Below, piece by piece: positions 46,593-57,540 of a stretch of 64,000 nucleotides of DNA. The notes beneath the pieces are model-generated. The model had not been told where the DNA came from. It did not search any database and worked only from the letters and a program-made list of their open reading frames with translations. Where the stretch lies: the NCBI GenBank assembly GCA_030549175.1, contig JAUKUA010000002.1, positions 2,232,001 to 2,296,000 on the forward strand, written 5' to 3'. The translations under genes and the position numbers were made by a program. Position 1 is the first letter of the stretch. Each line of letters opens with the position of its first letter. The stretch comes from Lasiosphaeris hirsuta. Taxonomy: Eukaryota > Ascomycota > Sordariomycetes > Sordariales > Lasiosphaeriaceae.

Positions 46593-48123
46593 ATGGAGGT
46601 TGCCATTGCTGGAGCCGCAGAGGTCAGCCGCGTCGGCCGACGCATTCTCCAGAAGATATGGGACCCTGAACCTATCAATGACCGCAGCTCCAACGACCCC
46701 GTGTGGTGTTTGGGCTGCTCGTACACCCTTGACACCAGGACGTACGGTCCACCACAGCTCACTGCTAGCTCCCCGCCCGCCGATGACGACCTAGGCGCGG
46801 CAACTGTCGGCGCTCTCGAGACTACCAAACCCCCTCCCATCTCCTCTGCAGGCCCTCAGGCCCCCGTCACCCCTCCCGATTCCGCAGCGAGCAGCTTCGA
46901 CTCGTCCCTTGCCTACGAAGAACCCGGCCAGGATGGCGGATGGCCACAAGCTTTCCTTGATGATTTCGAGTCTCGGATATGGATGACATACCGCACCGGC
47001 TTTGAGATAATTCCAAAGTCTGCCGACCCGAAAGCGGTGTCAACTCTATCATTTACCATGAGGCTCAAGACGTCCTTTGCGGAACACGCAGGCTTCTCGT
47101 CTGACACGGGCTGGGGTTGCATGATTCGATCAGGGCAGAGCCTGTTAGCAAATGCTATACTAATTGCCCGTCTCGGCAGAGGTAAGTATCTTGTGGTTGA
47201 ATTCACTTCAAGACTTCAAAGCTAATCTTGGCGTCTTGAAGAATGGCGACGCGCAACAGACCCGGGAGCAGAACGGGATGTGCTCTCGTTGTTTGCGGAT
47301 GACCCTCGTGCTCCGTATTCGCTCCACAACTTCGTTAGACACGGCGCCGTTGCGTGTGGGAAATACCCTGGAGAGTGGTTTGGGCCGTCGGCCACATCGC
47401 GATGCATACAGTAGGTCACTAGCGAAACACGAATCAGGCGGATGTTGACGTATGTACAGGGCACTGGCGAGCGAGCATGACAATTCGTTGCGAGTTTATT
47501 CCACCGGGGATCTCCCCGATGTCTACGAGGACAGCTTCATGACGGTCGCCAACCCGGACGGCCAGTGTTTCCACCCAACCCTTATTCTAGTATGCACACG
47601 GCTGGGCATTGACAAGATCAACCAAGTATATATCGAGGCGCTTATCTCCACGCTGCAGCTTCCGCAGTCTATCGGCATAGCCGGGTAAGGGCGAACCCCC
47701 CGAATTCAGTCTTGTTTTGCATAACCTAACAGTTTCAGTGGCCGCCCCTCGTCTTCTCACTACTTTGTTGGTGCACAGGGCCAGTGGCTTTTTTATCTAG
47801 ATCCTCACCACCCCAGGCCTGCCCTCCCTTACCACGGAGATCCAATGGAGTACACAGAAGAGGAAATGGACACATGCCACACCCGACGCTTGCGGCATCT
47901 TCACGTTGAGGACATGGACCCCAGCATGCTAATTGGCTTTCTTATCAAAGATGAGGATGACTGGGACTTGTGGAAGGGCTCCGTGAAGCATGTCCAGGGC
48001 AAAGCCATCATCAATGTCTCTCCTCATGATCCAGAGAGAGGCATGGGTTCCACCCGCGCAGGGGCGATTGATGAAGTTGAGACTCTGAGCGATGACGATG
48101 CAGATACAGTACTCGACGCATAA
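46593..48123 (+). CDS. atg4: Autophagy cysteine protease Atg4
   Basis: Atg4 (peptidase family C54) trims Atg8 to expose its C-terminal Gly and later cleaves Atg8 from phosphatidylethanolamine. Exons 46593-47181, 47242-47410, 47460-47684 and 47739-48123 splice to 455 aa. The N-terminus has [21 protein letters not shown], and a Pro/Ser-rich loop of about 60 residues follows. The catalytic Cys176 lies in [12 protein letters not shown]. The Asp348 and His350 of the triad lie in [12 protein letters not shown]. The tail is acidic ([13 protein letters not shown]). The start at 46593 leaves about 20 residues before the conserved WDPEP, as in relatives. Upstream in-frame ATGs such as 46521 are possible. 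Introns are 49-60 bp. It is convergent with the JJJ1-like gene. Confidence 0.95.
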
Positions 48124-48383
48124 AGGTCGAGGGTATAGATAGTTTGCAGAGATACATCAGGCACTCATCTTTTGCCGTCTTTGCTGTGCTGGGCAGGTAC
48201 TGCGATGGAAAGGCAAAAGAACTAAGATGTAGGGATTGTTTGTGAGCCACGGCTGAGATGCTGTATTTGTTATTGGCGCTCTATTCCCTCGCCTAGCTCG
48301 TGAGGCCGCCCAAGGACAGCTTGGCTGGAAGCTAAAGCCCACGATATGATGAAGGTTCGGTCTTTGTGTATGTGCGAAGCATT

Positions 48384-50130
48384 TTACCGCCTTTTTTTGC
48401 CTCCCTTGGCCTTGGGCACCGGGGCAGCATGATCCAACTCTTTTATATGAGAGAACAGCTTGCTCCGGGATGTGAAGGTTTTGCTACAGATAGTGCAGTT
48501 GTGCTGAACGCAGGCGTCAGTGGCCGGAAGCTGGATGAGTGCTTGTAGCCTGGATAGGAAACATCATCACTTACGGACTCCTGTGTATCAACGCTGGCAG
48601 CTTGACGAGCGGCTTTCTTTTCTCGCTTTAGCTTCGCTTTGCCAACCTTCTTGCCAGTGGAGCCGTCATCAAGCGCTAAGTTATCAACACTAGTTGTAGC
48701 AGAGACTATGTCCTCATCGTCGACTAGGCTCTCCGCTGGTGGCTTCTTTTCAGCCAATAGGCGATGCTCGACGGCCGATCGTGGGGCGTACTCATCGTTG
48801 TCTTCCATTTCATCACGGGACGAGGCGTTTTGTTGTTTATTCTCCTCTTCATCCTGCTCCTCCTCTTGCTCTTCGGCCTTTTCTACCGGCAAGGGTCGGG
48901 AGTCATTTCCTTCGTCGTTGGCCGTGTCTTCCAGCTCCTTATTTATTTCTTCCAAGTCCGGTGTTTTAAAAGGGCTTCCCTCGTCTTCGAGATCGAAATC
49001 CGCATTCTCCCTCTTCATTTGCCTCCGCAACTGCTGTATAGCCTTGATGTGTTTCTTGCTCTTCTCGTGCGCCTCAAACTGTTTCTCACTCTTGAAAGTC
49101 TTGTTGCACACAACGCATTCTATGTGCTCAACCTCGGATTCCTCTTCCGAGAGGGAGAATTCATCGGGTACAGTGCTGTCATTTCGGGACTGGGCCCACT
49201 CAGGTACGGTGTATCCGGCTAGTTTCTCCTGGTAAGCGGCCCGCGACCGGGCGGCCTGGGTAGCGGCCGAGTTCCTCAGGACCCTTTGGCGTTCAGCCTC
49301 AGATTGCGTGTTGGGAACATATCGAGGGTCCCTCTTCTTAACAAACGCCACAAGCGATTGCACTGCATCGTTGAATTCGCGGATCCCTTCTTCGCGGAAC
49401 TTTTTGTTCTCTTTTTCCATAAGACGGCGAACGCGGCGATCGGGCGCCTCTGCAAGGCGGTACTTGTCCTTCCAGCTAAATGATTTCTTGGTTGCGAAAC
49501 CAGACCACATCACGTAGAAGGGTTTGGCGACGGAGTCATAGTCGTCTTTTGCGTTTCCAAAAGGCGGATAATCAACAGGTACAACACCATCCCACTCGCA
49601 GGCACTGGCCTCCTCGGATGCAAGCTGGTCGAAAAAGGCATTTAGTATTCCAAAGAAGCCGCCGGGGCTATCGTTCATGGGCACACTCGAATTAAAGCGG
49701 CCCATCAGGGAGAAAATGGTTGTCGCTGACGTATATCGAGAACCCGACACATCAGAAGGCGCGGTACCGCCGGCGTCAGGGTCACCGCCGAGGATGGCAT
49801 CACGATGGGTATCATACCACGCTCGCTCCTGGGGGTCAGATAGTATTTCGTAAGCAGTCTGAACCTCTGCGAATTTCCTCGTCGCGTTCTCGGTATCATT
49901 CAGGTTCCGGTCAGGGTGCAGCTCCAAGGCTTTTCTCTTGTATGCTTTCCGAATTCTAACACGGGGCACCATGTTAGCGGGGTGCTGGACTGGAGGGGTC
50001 AGGGACACCCAACTCACTCGTCGTCGCCAACTTGACGATCTACTCCGAGAACTTCATAGTAGCATGTCTTGCGCGCCACGGCCGTGGCTGGCTGTGGGCC
50101 GCTTCTCGCACTTGACTGCTCGGCCCCCAT
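48384..50130 (-). CDS. jjj1: JJJ1/DNAJC21-like J-domain zinc-finger protein
   Basis: This is a cytosolic Hsp40 that stimulates Hsp70 ATPase. Yeast Jjj1 works with Rei1 and Ssa to release export factor Arx1 from late pre-60S ribosomes. Exons on the minus strand are 50018-50130, 48575-49955 and 48384-48503, giving 537 aa. The J-domain (about residues 23-90) has [19 protein letters not shown] (HPD at 51-53) and [21 protein letters not shown]. The conserved middle region includes [19 protein letters not shown] and [11 protein letters not shown]2H2 finger ([23 protein letters not shown], split here as CVVC and HEKSKKH) precedes an acidic region. A second C2H2 finger in exon 3 has CTICSKTF and HIKELDH, and the protein ends GGKKRR. 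It is divergent from the SPX-RING gene. Confidence 0.92.
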
Positions 50131-51202
50131 ATTGATGGGTGATCAGGGGGATGATTGAGTAGTTCCAGTGGGGTTCCTTCAGCCGAGCTGGGCTTTCACA
50201 AGATAACGGGGAAAAAACAGATGAATGCGGGGAATATGCGGGGTGTAGTCCAGGCACCAAGTCCCACAACTCGAAGTCTGGTTTTGATTGGCTGAAATCT
50301 GTAACTCGCCTGCAACACCTCAGCCAGTTGAGATGATGGGACATGCTCACGTGCGCATCTTGCCAGCCCCAAATAGCAGCAAAAATTCTTGAACTCAAGT
50401 ACATAATCTGTAGGAATCCTAGCAATAGCTGTGTGGGTTGCCTCTAGTTTTTTTTACTAGGCGAAATCTCCTAGTTTGCACACTCTGACTGTCCTAACAG
50501 ATGGTAAAAGCTAACCGTTGCGTGGGTAAGGGGAGTGCCTTCCGATGACGACAAGATGCTGCGCGCGTGCAGCCCGGCGGGGATCTTTTCTAGACCGGGT
50601 GCGGGCTGAGACTTGTTGCGAACGTGCGCTGTTTGGTAGGAGGTATCTCGGTATCTAGGCATCGCAGGAATATACTACTAGGAATAATTCATGGATCCCG
50701 CTTGAGCGACGATCTAGCCTCCTTGCCCTGGTCCACGTTTTCCAGTCATCTCTAGCAGCTGCACAATTCTGAACAGGGCCTAGGCAAGGGAAAACTGGCA
50801 AACAACGGAGGCCCACTTTACATGGGAGCCAGAACTGGACGTCGCCAAATTTGATGCTCTACGAGAACCGCCACCTGTTCCGCCCTTGTCACCCCAGCTG
50901 ACCATTCCCCAAGGCGTTGCGGAAGGGGCAACGAACTACCACACCATCGCGAAGCTTTTTTCGCCGCACAGTACCTTGCGCCATTATTGCTAGAGACCCC
51001 GCGCAGGCCTCTCGTCCTTTCCTGCTGGAATTATTCTGCCTGAGCATAATTATTGCTTTCAATAACCTCTTGAGACTCGGAAGATTTATTATACTTTCAG
51101 CCCTGCTTGACGGCTAGCAGCTGGGTAGCACATGACCTCACTTCCCGCCATGCGCACGTCTCTGCAAGGACACGATTTCGTCTGGCCGGTGTCCTGGTTG
51201 CC
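50131..51202. promoter_or_regulatory. Divergent promoter region between jjj1 and the SPX-RING gene
   Basis: This 1.07-kb spacer has no recognisable gene or known motif. The sequence just before the SPX start is pyrimidine-rich. Confidence 0.45.
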
Positions 51203-52691
51203 ATGAAGTTTGGTCACGCCTTCAAGGAGGCCCTCGAGGGCGAGCATTACCCGCAACACTGGGTCGAGAAGGCGATTCCCTACCGGCAACTCAAGAAAGT
51301 CCTGGGCAAGGTCCGCGAGGAGCTGATCGGGCAGGGCTATGATCCCGACACGCTACACAAGCTTTTGGCCGACCACAATGCCAAGTACAGCCTCGAGACA
51401 AGTAGTTCTCACCTCTTACAGCCCAGGCTAGTAGTGCGCCCTCTACCCAGTGCCTCGTCTCTGTCGCCAGGGTCATGGGAAAAGCTCAAGGCTCTGGCAG
51501 AGTCTGCCGCAGCCGCGTCCGTCGACACCAAGCCTGAAATCTCCGAGCCTACCCCTCCCAGCGTGGGCGCTGATCAGCAGCAACCCGGATGGGTCAACAT
51601 CCCCCTTGACTCGGACGCCAGATTCTTCAACATTCTCCAGACTGATGTCGGTGAGTTGGACACTCTTCAGAGCCAGGAGCGGCGCTCAATGAACAACAAC
51701 ATATGTGCTCTTGGTAACGAAATTTCCGAGGTGGCCAGGCCCCGGAAAGGTCTCATCAAGCTGTCCAAGTCGGACCTCTACCGTTGGCGTGAGATATTTG
51801 AGCTCTACCTGGCCGCGCAGGTCTTCTTCTCAACAAACGAGACTGCTCGTGGCATCCGGAATAGCGAGAGAGCACGGAAGCAATTGGTTTGGTTTCAAGA
51901 GCAGATCAAAAGCCGCCAGCTTCTGCAGAAGTTCAAGCTCGAGGCCAGTTCTAACGCTTACTCGCAATTTTTGGCGTTGAATGCGACGCTGTTGCAAAAC
52001 GTCCAGTTCCAGGAGCTAAACCAGACGGCGGTCACCAAAATCATCAAAAGTAGCCATATCGTCGTTTCCTTCATTGTCATCCTAGTGGCCGAACTGACCA
52101 GTCACGCAGAATTCGACAAGCAGACATCGTTAGGCGCGAAAACTGTGTTCCCAACGGCTTTCAACTCTGCGAGCTTCTTTGCCGAAAGCATCGCCAAAGA
52201 CATATGCGCCCAAATGTCAACCGATGTTCTAGCCATCGTCCCGCAAGTCGCTGACTACACATGCACAATATGTATGGCCACATTTCAATTGGTTTACCCT
52301 TTCCCGCTGGCCCATGCTGATCTTTAATAGGCCTATCTATATGCTGGCTACCGATCCGACTTGACTGTGATCACACTTTCTGCATTCGCTGCATGATCAA
52401 GATGCAGAACCGGAAAAAGCATCTCTGCCCGCTATGCCGAGCAAAAACGGTAGAGCATGCGACAGACGGTTCGTGCATTGCCCTCGACTGCTTCTATGCC
52501 GTGCTACGAACTAACTAACACTGTTTGGCCATGTAGTGAACATTGACGTGGACTTGATGGATTTCCTTGAGCGCTGGTTTCCCAAGGAGACCAAGGAGAA
52601 GCAGACCTATAATGAGCAAGAGCGACGCAGGGAGCTTTATGGCGTGGCAATCACGGATTCGGATTCCACCTCGCCGTGTAATGTAATGTAA
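51203..52691 (+). CDS. SPX-domain RING-finger protein (probable E3 ubiquitin ligase)
   Basis: The SPX domain binds inositol pyrophosphates and senses phosphate status; a C-terminal RING recruits E2 enzymes. This architecture resembles plant NLA/BAH1. Exons 51203-52049, 52110-52271, 52331-52468 and 52537-52691 give 433 aa. The SPX N-terminus is MKFGHAFKEALEGEHYPQHW, then IPYRQLKKVLGKV. The SPX C-terminal helices include NATLLQNVQFQELNQTAV and, after removing a 60-bp intron, IIKKFDKQTSLGA. This join restores the KFDKRT-like basic motif that contacts inositol phosphates. The RING (from Cys334) reads CTICLSICWLPIRLDCDH, FCIRCMIKMQ and CPLC. The RING frame needs the intron 52272-52330. It is convergent with the cystathionine gamma-synthase gene, 137 bp apart. 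Confidence 0.9.
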
Positions 52692-52828
52692 ATTTTATAT
52701 TGTTCTTAGGCACCATGCATGAAATGGGTAGCCGGCCTCCTCCAGACAGCGTGAGAGAGACGGTAGCCGTGGTCGGAGCGAGCCGAATGTACAATTATTA
52801 TAAAATGTTGTGTCCCTGCGACGCTGCA

Positions 52829-54808
52829 CTATTTACTGGCCGTGCTTTCTTCTGCTGCCTTCAGTGCGGATCGAAACACGCCGACGATTTGGTCCGTTTC
52901 CTCGAGGCCGACACTGACTCGGATGAGGCTTGGTTCCACGCCAAAGCTCGCCGCCCATTCCAGCTCTTGGTAGTGAGCAAGGAGCACGTAGGGTGAGGTG
53001 AGGGTGAAGTTTGTCCCCAGGCTGGGACCCTTGGCAGTCTCGATGGCGTCGTAAAACGCCATGGCCTTGTCATAGCTTTGAAAGACGATGGAAAGCAGGC
53101 CGCCATAGCCACCTCCTGGCAGCCTAACGGCCTCGTAGTTTGGACATGACTCGTTGTATTTCGGGTAGTACAGAGCCTTGATCAGGGGGTTCGGACGTAT
53201 GACTTCGCAGATGGCCTCGGCGTTGGCGTTGGCCCTGTCGATGCGTGAGGCAAAATCGCGGCTATTCCGCTCCATGAAGATGGCGTCCTCGGGCCAGTAC
53301 GTGTCCTCAAACTCCCTCCTCGCAGATTCCTTCAGGATGGCGTAATACCGACTGTTGGGGTTGAAGATGGCGCTACCGCCCATGACATTGCAGTCACCCG
53401 AGAAGATCTTGGTGAGACTGCTGACAACAATGTCTGAAAACTGGAGCACGTTGACATTGGCAAATGTACCAATGGTCTCGTCCACCACGACGGCAAAATC
53501 GTACTTGTCGGCAAGCTGACGGATACGGGCCAAGTTGGGGCAGGTCAGCAGCGGATTGCCCGGGAATTCGCAAAAGAGGGCAAGGAACCTCTCACCGGCC
53601 TCGAGCTGAGCCTCAAGGCTGTCGAGATCGGACTCGGAGGCATGGCCGTGGAAGACACACCCGGGCCCAAACTTTTGGAGAATCTTAAGCGTGTCGACAT
53701 AGGGGAAGCCAAGGTTTATGCTCTTCATAGCGCCGCGGGCATCAAGGAGCGCACGGTGGGCGTTGAAAATGGCATTCATGCCGCATGGAAATAGGTAAAT
53801 ATCCTCCTCTCTGAGATTGGCAATGCCCCGGGAGTTGTCCTCCATCTCTGGCAGGGGAGACGTGCTGAGCTCCTTGTCGCTGCGCAACGCACCAGCGATT
53901 CTTCTCTTGATGGCCGACTTGGCGTACTCCACAAGTGAGACGTCGAGGTTTCTGCCGAAGCGTTCCTCGACGAAATGCGAGGTCTCCTGGACCTCGGGTA
54001 CCCGGCGCACCGCCCCATTCTGCTTGCCAGGGCTGCCACCGTTGACTAGATATGGCGCCGTGCCGGCATCAAGGGACTGCGTATGCTGGTAACGCCGTGG
54101 GCCCCTACACGGTTTCTGCCTGACACCCCTGGGCGAGCCATCGACACGCGCCAGCAGGCCGTCCTTGAACAAGCCATGGCAGAACTCGGCCCTACGACTG
54201 GAGACGCCGTCCCCGGCATGCTGCCAGTACTGCTTGGCAAAAGGGAAAGCTTCCTGCGAGCACAGCACGGCGGAGATGGCAGGGCAGAAGAACTCGAGGG
54301 CCTTGGATGCGGGACTTGACGCGTCTAGAGCGAGGTGGATAACGGAGAGGCTGTCAGCCACGGCGGGTGGGGCGTGTGACTCAACAAAGGCTGCGCAGCG
54401 GGCAGCGATCTGTTGGGTCGGAAAGAGCATGGCCTTTGAGTCTTTGCTGCCAAACTTGTCGATGATGTCACTGGCGAAGGCCTGAATGCTCCGGTGGATG
54501 AAGAAGCTGGGGGGCATGTTCAGTCACAGCCATAGGCATAGGTAGGCATAGGCCGGAAAGAAGACGGTAGACTCACCGGGGATAGCCGGTCGTCAAGCGG
54601 CTGACGACCCAGTCCTCGCCCTCTTCATAGCCAACGTTTGAGCTCCATGTCGGCAGTGAGACGCTCACGGCCTGGGCGGGCAGAAGGGTCAGTCACGGGG
54701 CCGGCCGGTGCGGAGGGCGGGAGTCCGGAGAATGAGGGGAATGGGGGGTCGGCGGCTTACATGTGCTGTGTCTGGAGGGATGGACTCCCCGAGAACGATC
54801 TGTGTCAT
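52829..54808 (-). CDS. Cystathionine gamma-synthase (PLP-dependent)
   Basis: This fold-type I Cys/Met-metabolism enzyme joins cysteine and an O-acyl-homoserine to form cystathionine in methionine synthesis (met-7 in Neurospora, metB in Aspergillus). Exons on the minus strand are 54761-54808, 54577-54671 and 52829-54506, giving 606 aa. This is longer than bacterial MetB (about 390 aa), as is usual for the filamentous-fungal form with its large N-terminal extension. Motifs are [18 protein letters not shown] (residues about 20-37), [51 protein letters not shown] and the Schiff-base Lys414 in SSLTKIFSG. The small first exon (16 codons) has a GTAAGC donor. The substrate acyl group cannot be told from sequence alone. 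Confidence 0.9.
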
Positions 54809-55986
54809 TTGTAGGGTTGGGTTCGGATTGTGTCTCTGGCTGCTTCTGTATGAATCGACGTTGGGGGTGGCTCATGCGCCGAACTCCTTTATACAGGAAA
54901 AATGGTGTTCAAAGTAAACACGTAATTTTTTTCTCCCGCCGGAATACTACTGCTGGCAGGATTCACGTCGGAAAGCGGAAGCTGGGATGGGCACTTGTGA
55001 GTTGGACAAGGTGGGCGAGCTGTGGGCGGGCTGTCGGTCCCTGTAGCTCCTCCTCTGCTGTGTCTGGTCCACCACTTAGACCCGGGTAGCCGCCGCATGC
55101 CCGGTTCCTAAGTCCTCATTCCGACCATCGGAGGCCGGGGAAAAGCTACCAAAAAGAAAAAAAAAACTTTTTTAAAAAAAATAAGCGCATAGATCCGCCC
55201 CGTGTTTGACACACGGAATCGCCACCCCCCGCGGTTTGTGCCTTTAGTGCACAGCTCAACGGCATGTCGAACGCCTCCCTTGGCTGGGTTCGATAGTCTA
55301 TCAAATGTATCTGCTGTATCCATCCAAGGCCAAATCAATAGCGGAATACCTGACAAAACCGGCGACACCAAGGCATACTGGAAGCAAGTTCTCCAGCGCA
55401 CCTGACTACTCCGCAAACGCCGAAGTTTGCCGAACCTGAGAGCACGCAACACCCACCCAGACCACTCCTCTGGTAATAGCGACATCACTAAGTGAGACAA
55501 GCACTTCCCAGCTCTATACTGGTAGCTATCTACATGTGTGAAAGCATTGGTGCTACATCAAAATGTGCATGGTATTCTCGAATATGTAAACTGCATGCTT
55601 TGGACATATGGCTAATGGAATCAAACGTCACTTCGATGTTTTATTCGTCGCGCAAAGGTCATATACTACTACACACATCCCATGCAGCAAACCACACAAA
55701 CAGAATACCAACATATATTGGCAGTTCGACCCACTCGCCAAATCGTATCTCAGAGCATGTCCAAACAGATTCGAAGAAGAAAAAAACGACACAATAATAG
55801 GCCCCTGCTCATGCACGTATACAGATTGCTCTGTCCTGGATTTAAAAAAAATCTTCTCTTGTTCATATAATCATCCTTTTTCATGCACATATTACCACCA
55901 TCGACCTCAAAGGAGCAATAACGCCTGGAGAATCCCCTAGCCCTGGTAGGAATACATCAAATCCAAATCCCTCGCAACCTATGCCC
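54809..55986. other. Intergenic region upstream of the cystathionine gamma-synthase gene
   Basis: This 1.18-kb stretch has no recognised gene. It holds an A/T homopolymer cluster at about 55150-55190 and presumably the promoter of the cystathionine gamma-synthase gene near 54809-55100. Its left-strand open frames show no family features. Confidence 0.45.
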
Positions 55987-57540
55987 TCAGCGGTGAGAGC
56001 GTCCCCCACTCCTGCGGCTGCCAACGCAGCTGATGCTATCGCTCGGCGCGAGGCTGGCGAGGTCGTCATCGTCATCCTCCCATTCCCCGCGACCGCCCAC
56101 GCCGCTGGCCGGGAGAGGTACGTTGCGGGCAGATGTATAGGTACCGGAGCGGCTGAGAGCCCGGGGACCAGGCGAATGTCCGACCTTGACCGTGGTGGTA
56201 GCCACACGGGCGCCGGATCTCGAGCGCGAGACGATCTGCGACGACTGGCCGGGCAGCATAGGCGGTGCTCGAATAGTGCTTGACGACCGTTGGCTCTTGC
56301 TTGAACCATAACTATCCCGTTCTCGCTCAGGAGCCTCATACGTGTAGCTCCGCTGGACAATAGGCGGGTGCCGCGGACTCCTCGATCCCGCATGGCTGCG
56401 GTGCTCCGCTTCAGCTAGGAGGAGCGGCTGTCGATGGGAGCCGGCTTCGCTCCGCGTCCGGACGGAGCCCGGCCGAGACCGGGATGCTGAGTGGCGGCCC
56501 CGCGAATCGTCATAGAAATCCTCGGCCTCCCTGCTCCTCGAGCCTGCGTGACTATAGCTGGCAATGTATTCAGGGGACGCTCTGCGCTCGACTATGGGCG
56601 TATAGTCGATTTGATGGCGCATTCTGTCAACTGACCGGTCGGCCTCGATAAATCGGTCCTTGCGTTCTGCGTACGGTTCCGGGAATGTTGAGCGACGGGT
56701 AAAGGCTGGTGCATCGAACTCCTGGCGGGGGGTGCGCAAACGGTCATGTCTGACAAGGCCGTAGGTGATAGCGCTGCCAATCGCGGCGCCAGCGAGAAGC
56801 GTGCCGACAACGGTGGTAGTACTCAGACCACTTGGGTTCTGGCTCTGACGGGGCGACGCAGTAGATTCATACACAGTGGAACCAGCGGTAACGCTCCGCC
56901 TCAAGGTAGCAAACGGTTCATCACCAGCGTGCCCGCCATAGCCGCGCCGAGATGAGGTGCGGTCGGCCTTGCTGTATGATGACCCGGGACCAGCTGCCGA
57001 AGCCATTTCGGAAGATGCAATATCAAAGTTCCAGCCAAGGATTCGGGCTGCTTCGTCGTTCGTCGATTGGGTATGCCGCACCGTTGAGCCGCCGTGGTGG
57101 GAAGGATATTCTGGCGGAGGACGATAGACAATTTCCATGGTGTTGCCGTCAAAATCGCAGACGACAACCCGGGTTTTGCCTTCCTTACTAATGAAGCGCT
57201 TTGCTGAGGCGCGGTTTGTGGCCGGCTGGGATACTGAGAGGTGGCGCCGGGAGGATTCCCGGGTGTTGGGGTTGGCCCGGAGCGCAGATTCGTAGGCGCC
57301 GTCAACGGCCTCTACCGACAGGGCTAAAAGCGTGATGTGCGATAGTTTTAAGGGGCGCTCCCGGCTTTCCGTGACCTGCTGGATTTGAAAAACAGGCGTG
57401 GCCCGGAAAGAGTCACCAAAGGTGATGGTTGGGAAATGACCGTCCTCTGTGGAAAGGTAGCGCAAGCCAAGCGGCTGAATGAAGGCGGAGTAATATGACG
57501 AGGACGAGGGGAGATGCGCAACTTCAAGGTAGGGAAGCAT
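55987..57540 (-). CDS. VOC-fold (glyoxalase/dioxygenase superfamily) protein with a membrane segment and basic/acidic tail
   Basis: This is a single-exon frame of 517 aa. Residues 1-143 look like a vicinal-oxygen-chelate domain: it starts MLPYLEVAHLPSSSSYYSAF and closes with VVVCDFDGNTMEIVYRPP, the pattern FxDPDGxxxE with the metal-ligand Glu position present. The substrate is unknown. A Ser/Arg-rich linker follows, then one hydrophobic segment at about 241-263 (TTVVGTLLAGAAIGSAITYGLV) with Gly spacing typical of a membrane helix. The rest is low complexity, rich in Ser, Arg and Tyr, with an acidic DDDDD near 490 and a basic end (RRSGGRSHR). The start at 57540 lies just before the VOC beta-strand, so the N-terminus is probably right. 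The 5' leader holds a (TG)n microsatellite. The catalytic role is unproven. Confidence 0.75.
   Translation of the reverse strand: MLPYLEVAHLPSSSSYYSAFIQPLGLRYLSTEDGHFPTITFGDSFRATPVFQIQQVTESRERPLKLSHITLLALSVEAVDGAYESALRANPNTRESSRRHLSVSQPATNRASAKRFISKEGKTRVVVCDFDGNTMEIVYRPPPEYPSHHGGSTVRHTQSTNDEAARILGWNFDIASSEMASAAGPGSSYSKADRTSSRRGYGGHAGDEPFATLRRSVTAGSTVYESTASPRQSQNPSGLSTTTVVGTLLAGAAIGSAITYGLVRHDRLRTPRQEFDAPAFTRRSTFPEPYAERKDRFIEADRSVDRMRHQIDYTPIVERRASPEYIASYSHAGSRSREAEDFYDDSRGRHSASRSRPGSVRTRSEAGSHRQPLLLAEAEHRSHAGSRSPRHPPIVQRSYTYEAPERERDSYGSSKSQRSSSTIRAPPMLPGQSSQIVSRSRSGARVATTTVKVGHSPGPRALSRSGTYTSARNVPLPASGVGGRGEWEDDDDDLASLAPSDSISCVGSRRSGGRSHR

Noticed and set aside
48639..49235. 198-codon plus-strand frame
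   Set aside because: Antisense to the acidic region of the JJJ1-like gene (Ser-rich because the sense strand is Glu-rich).
52249..52327. C-terminus of the SPX protein as read through to TAA at 52327
   Set aside because: It lacks the second half of the RING; splicing 52272-52330 restores a full C3HC4 pattern.
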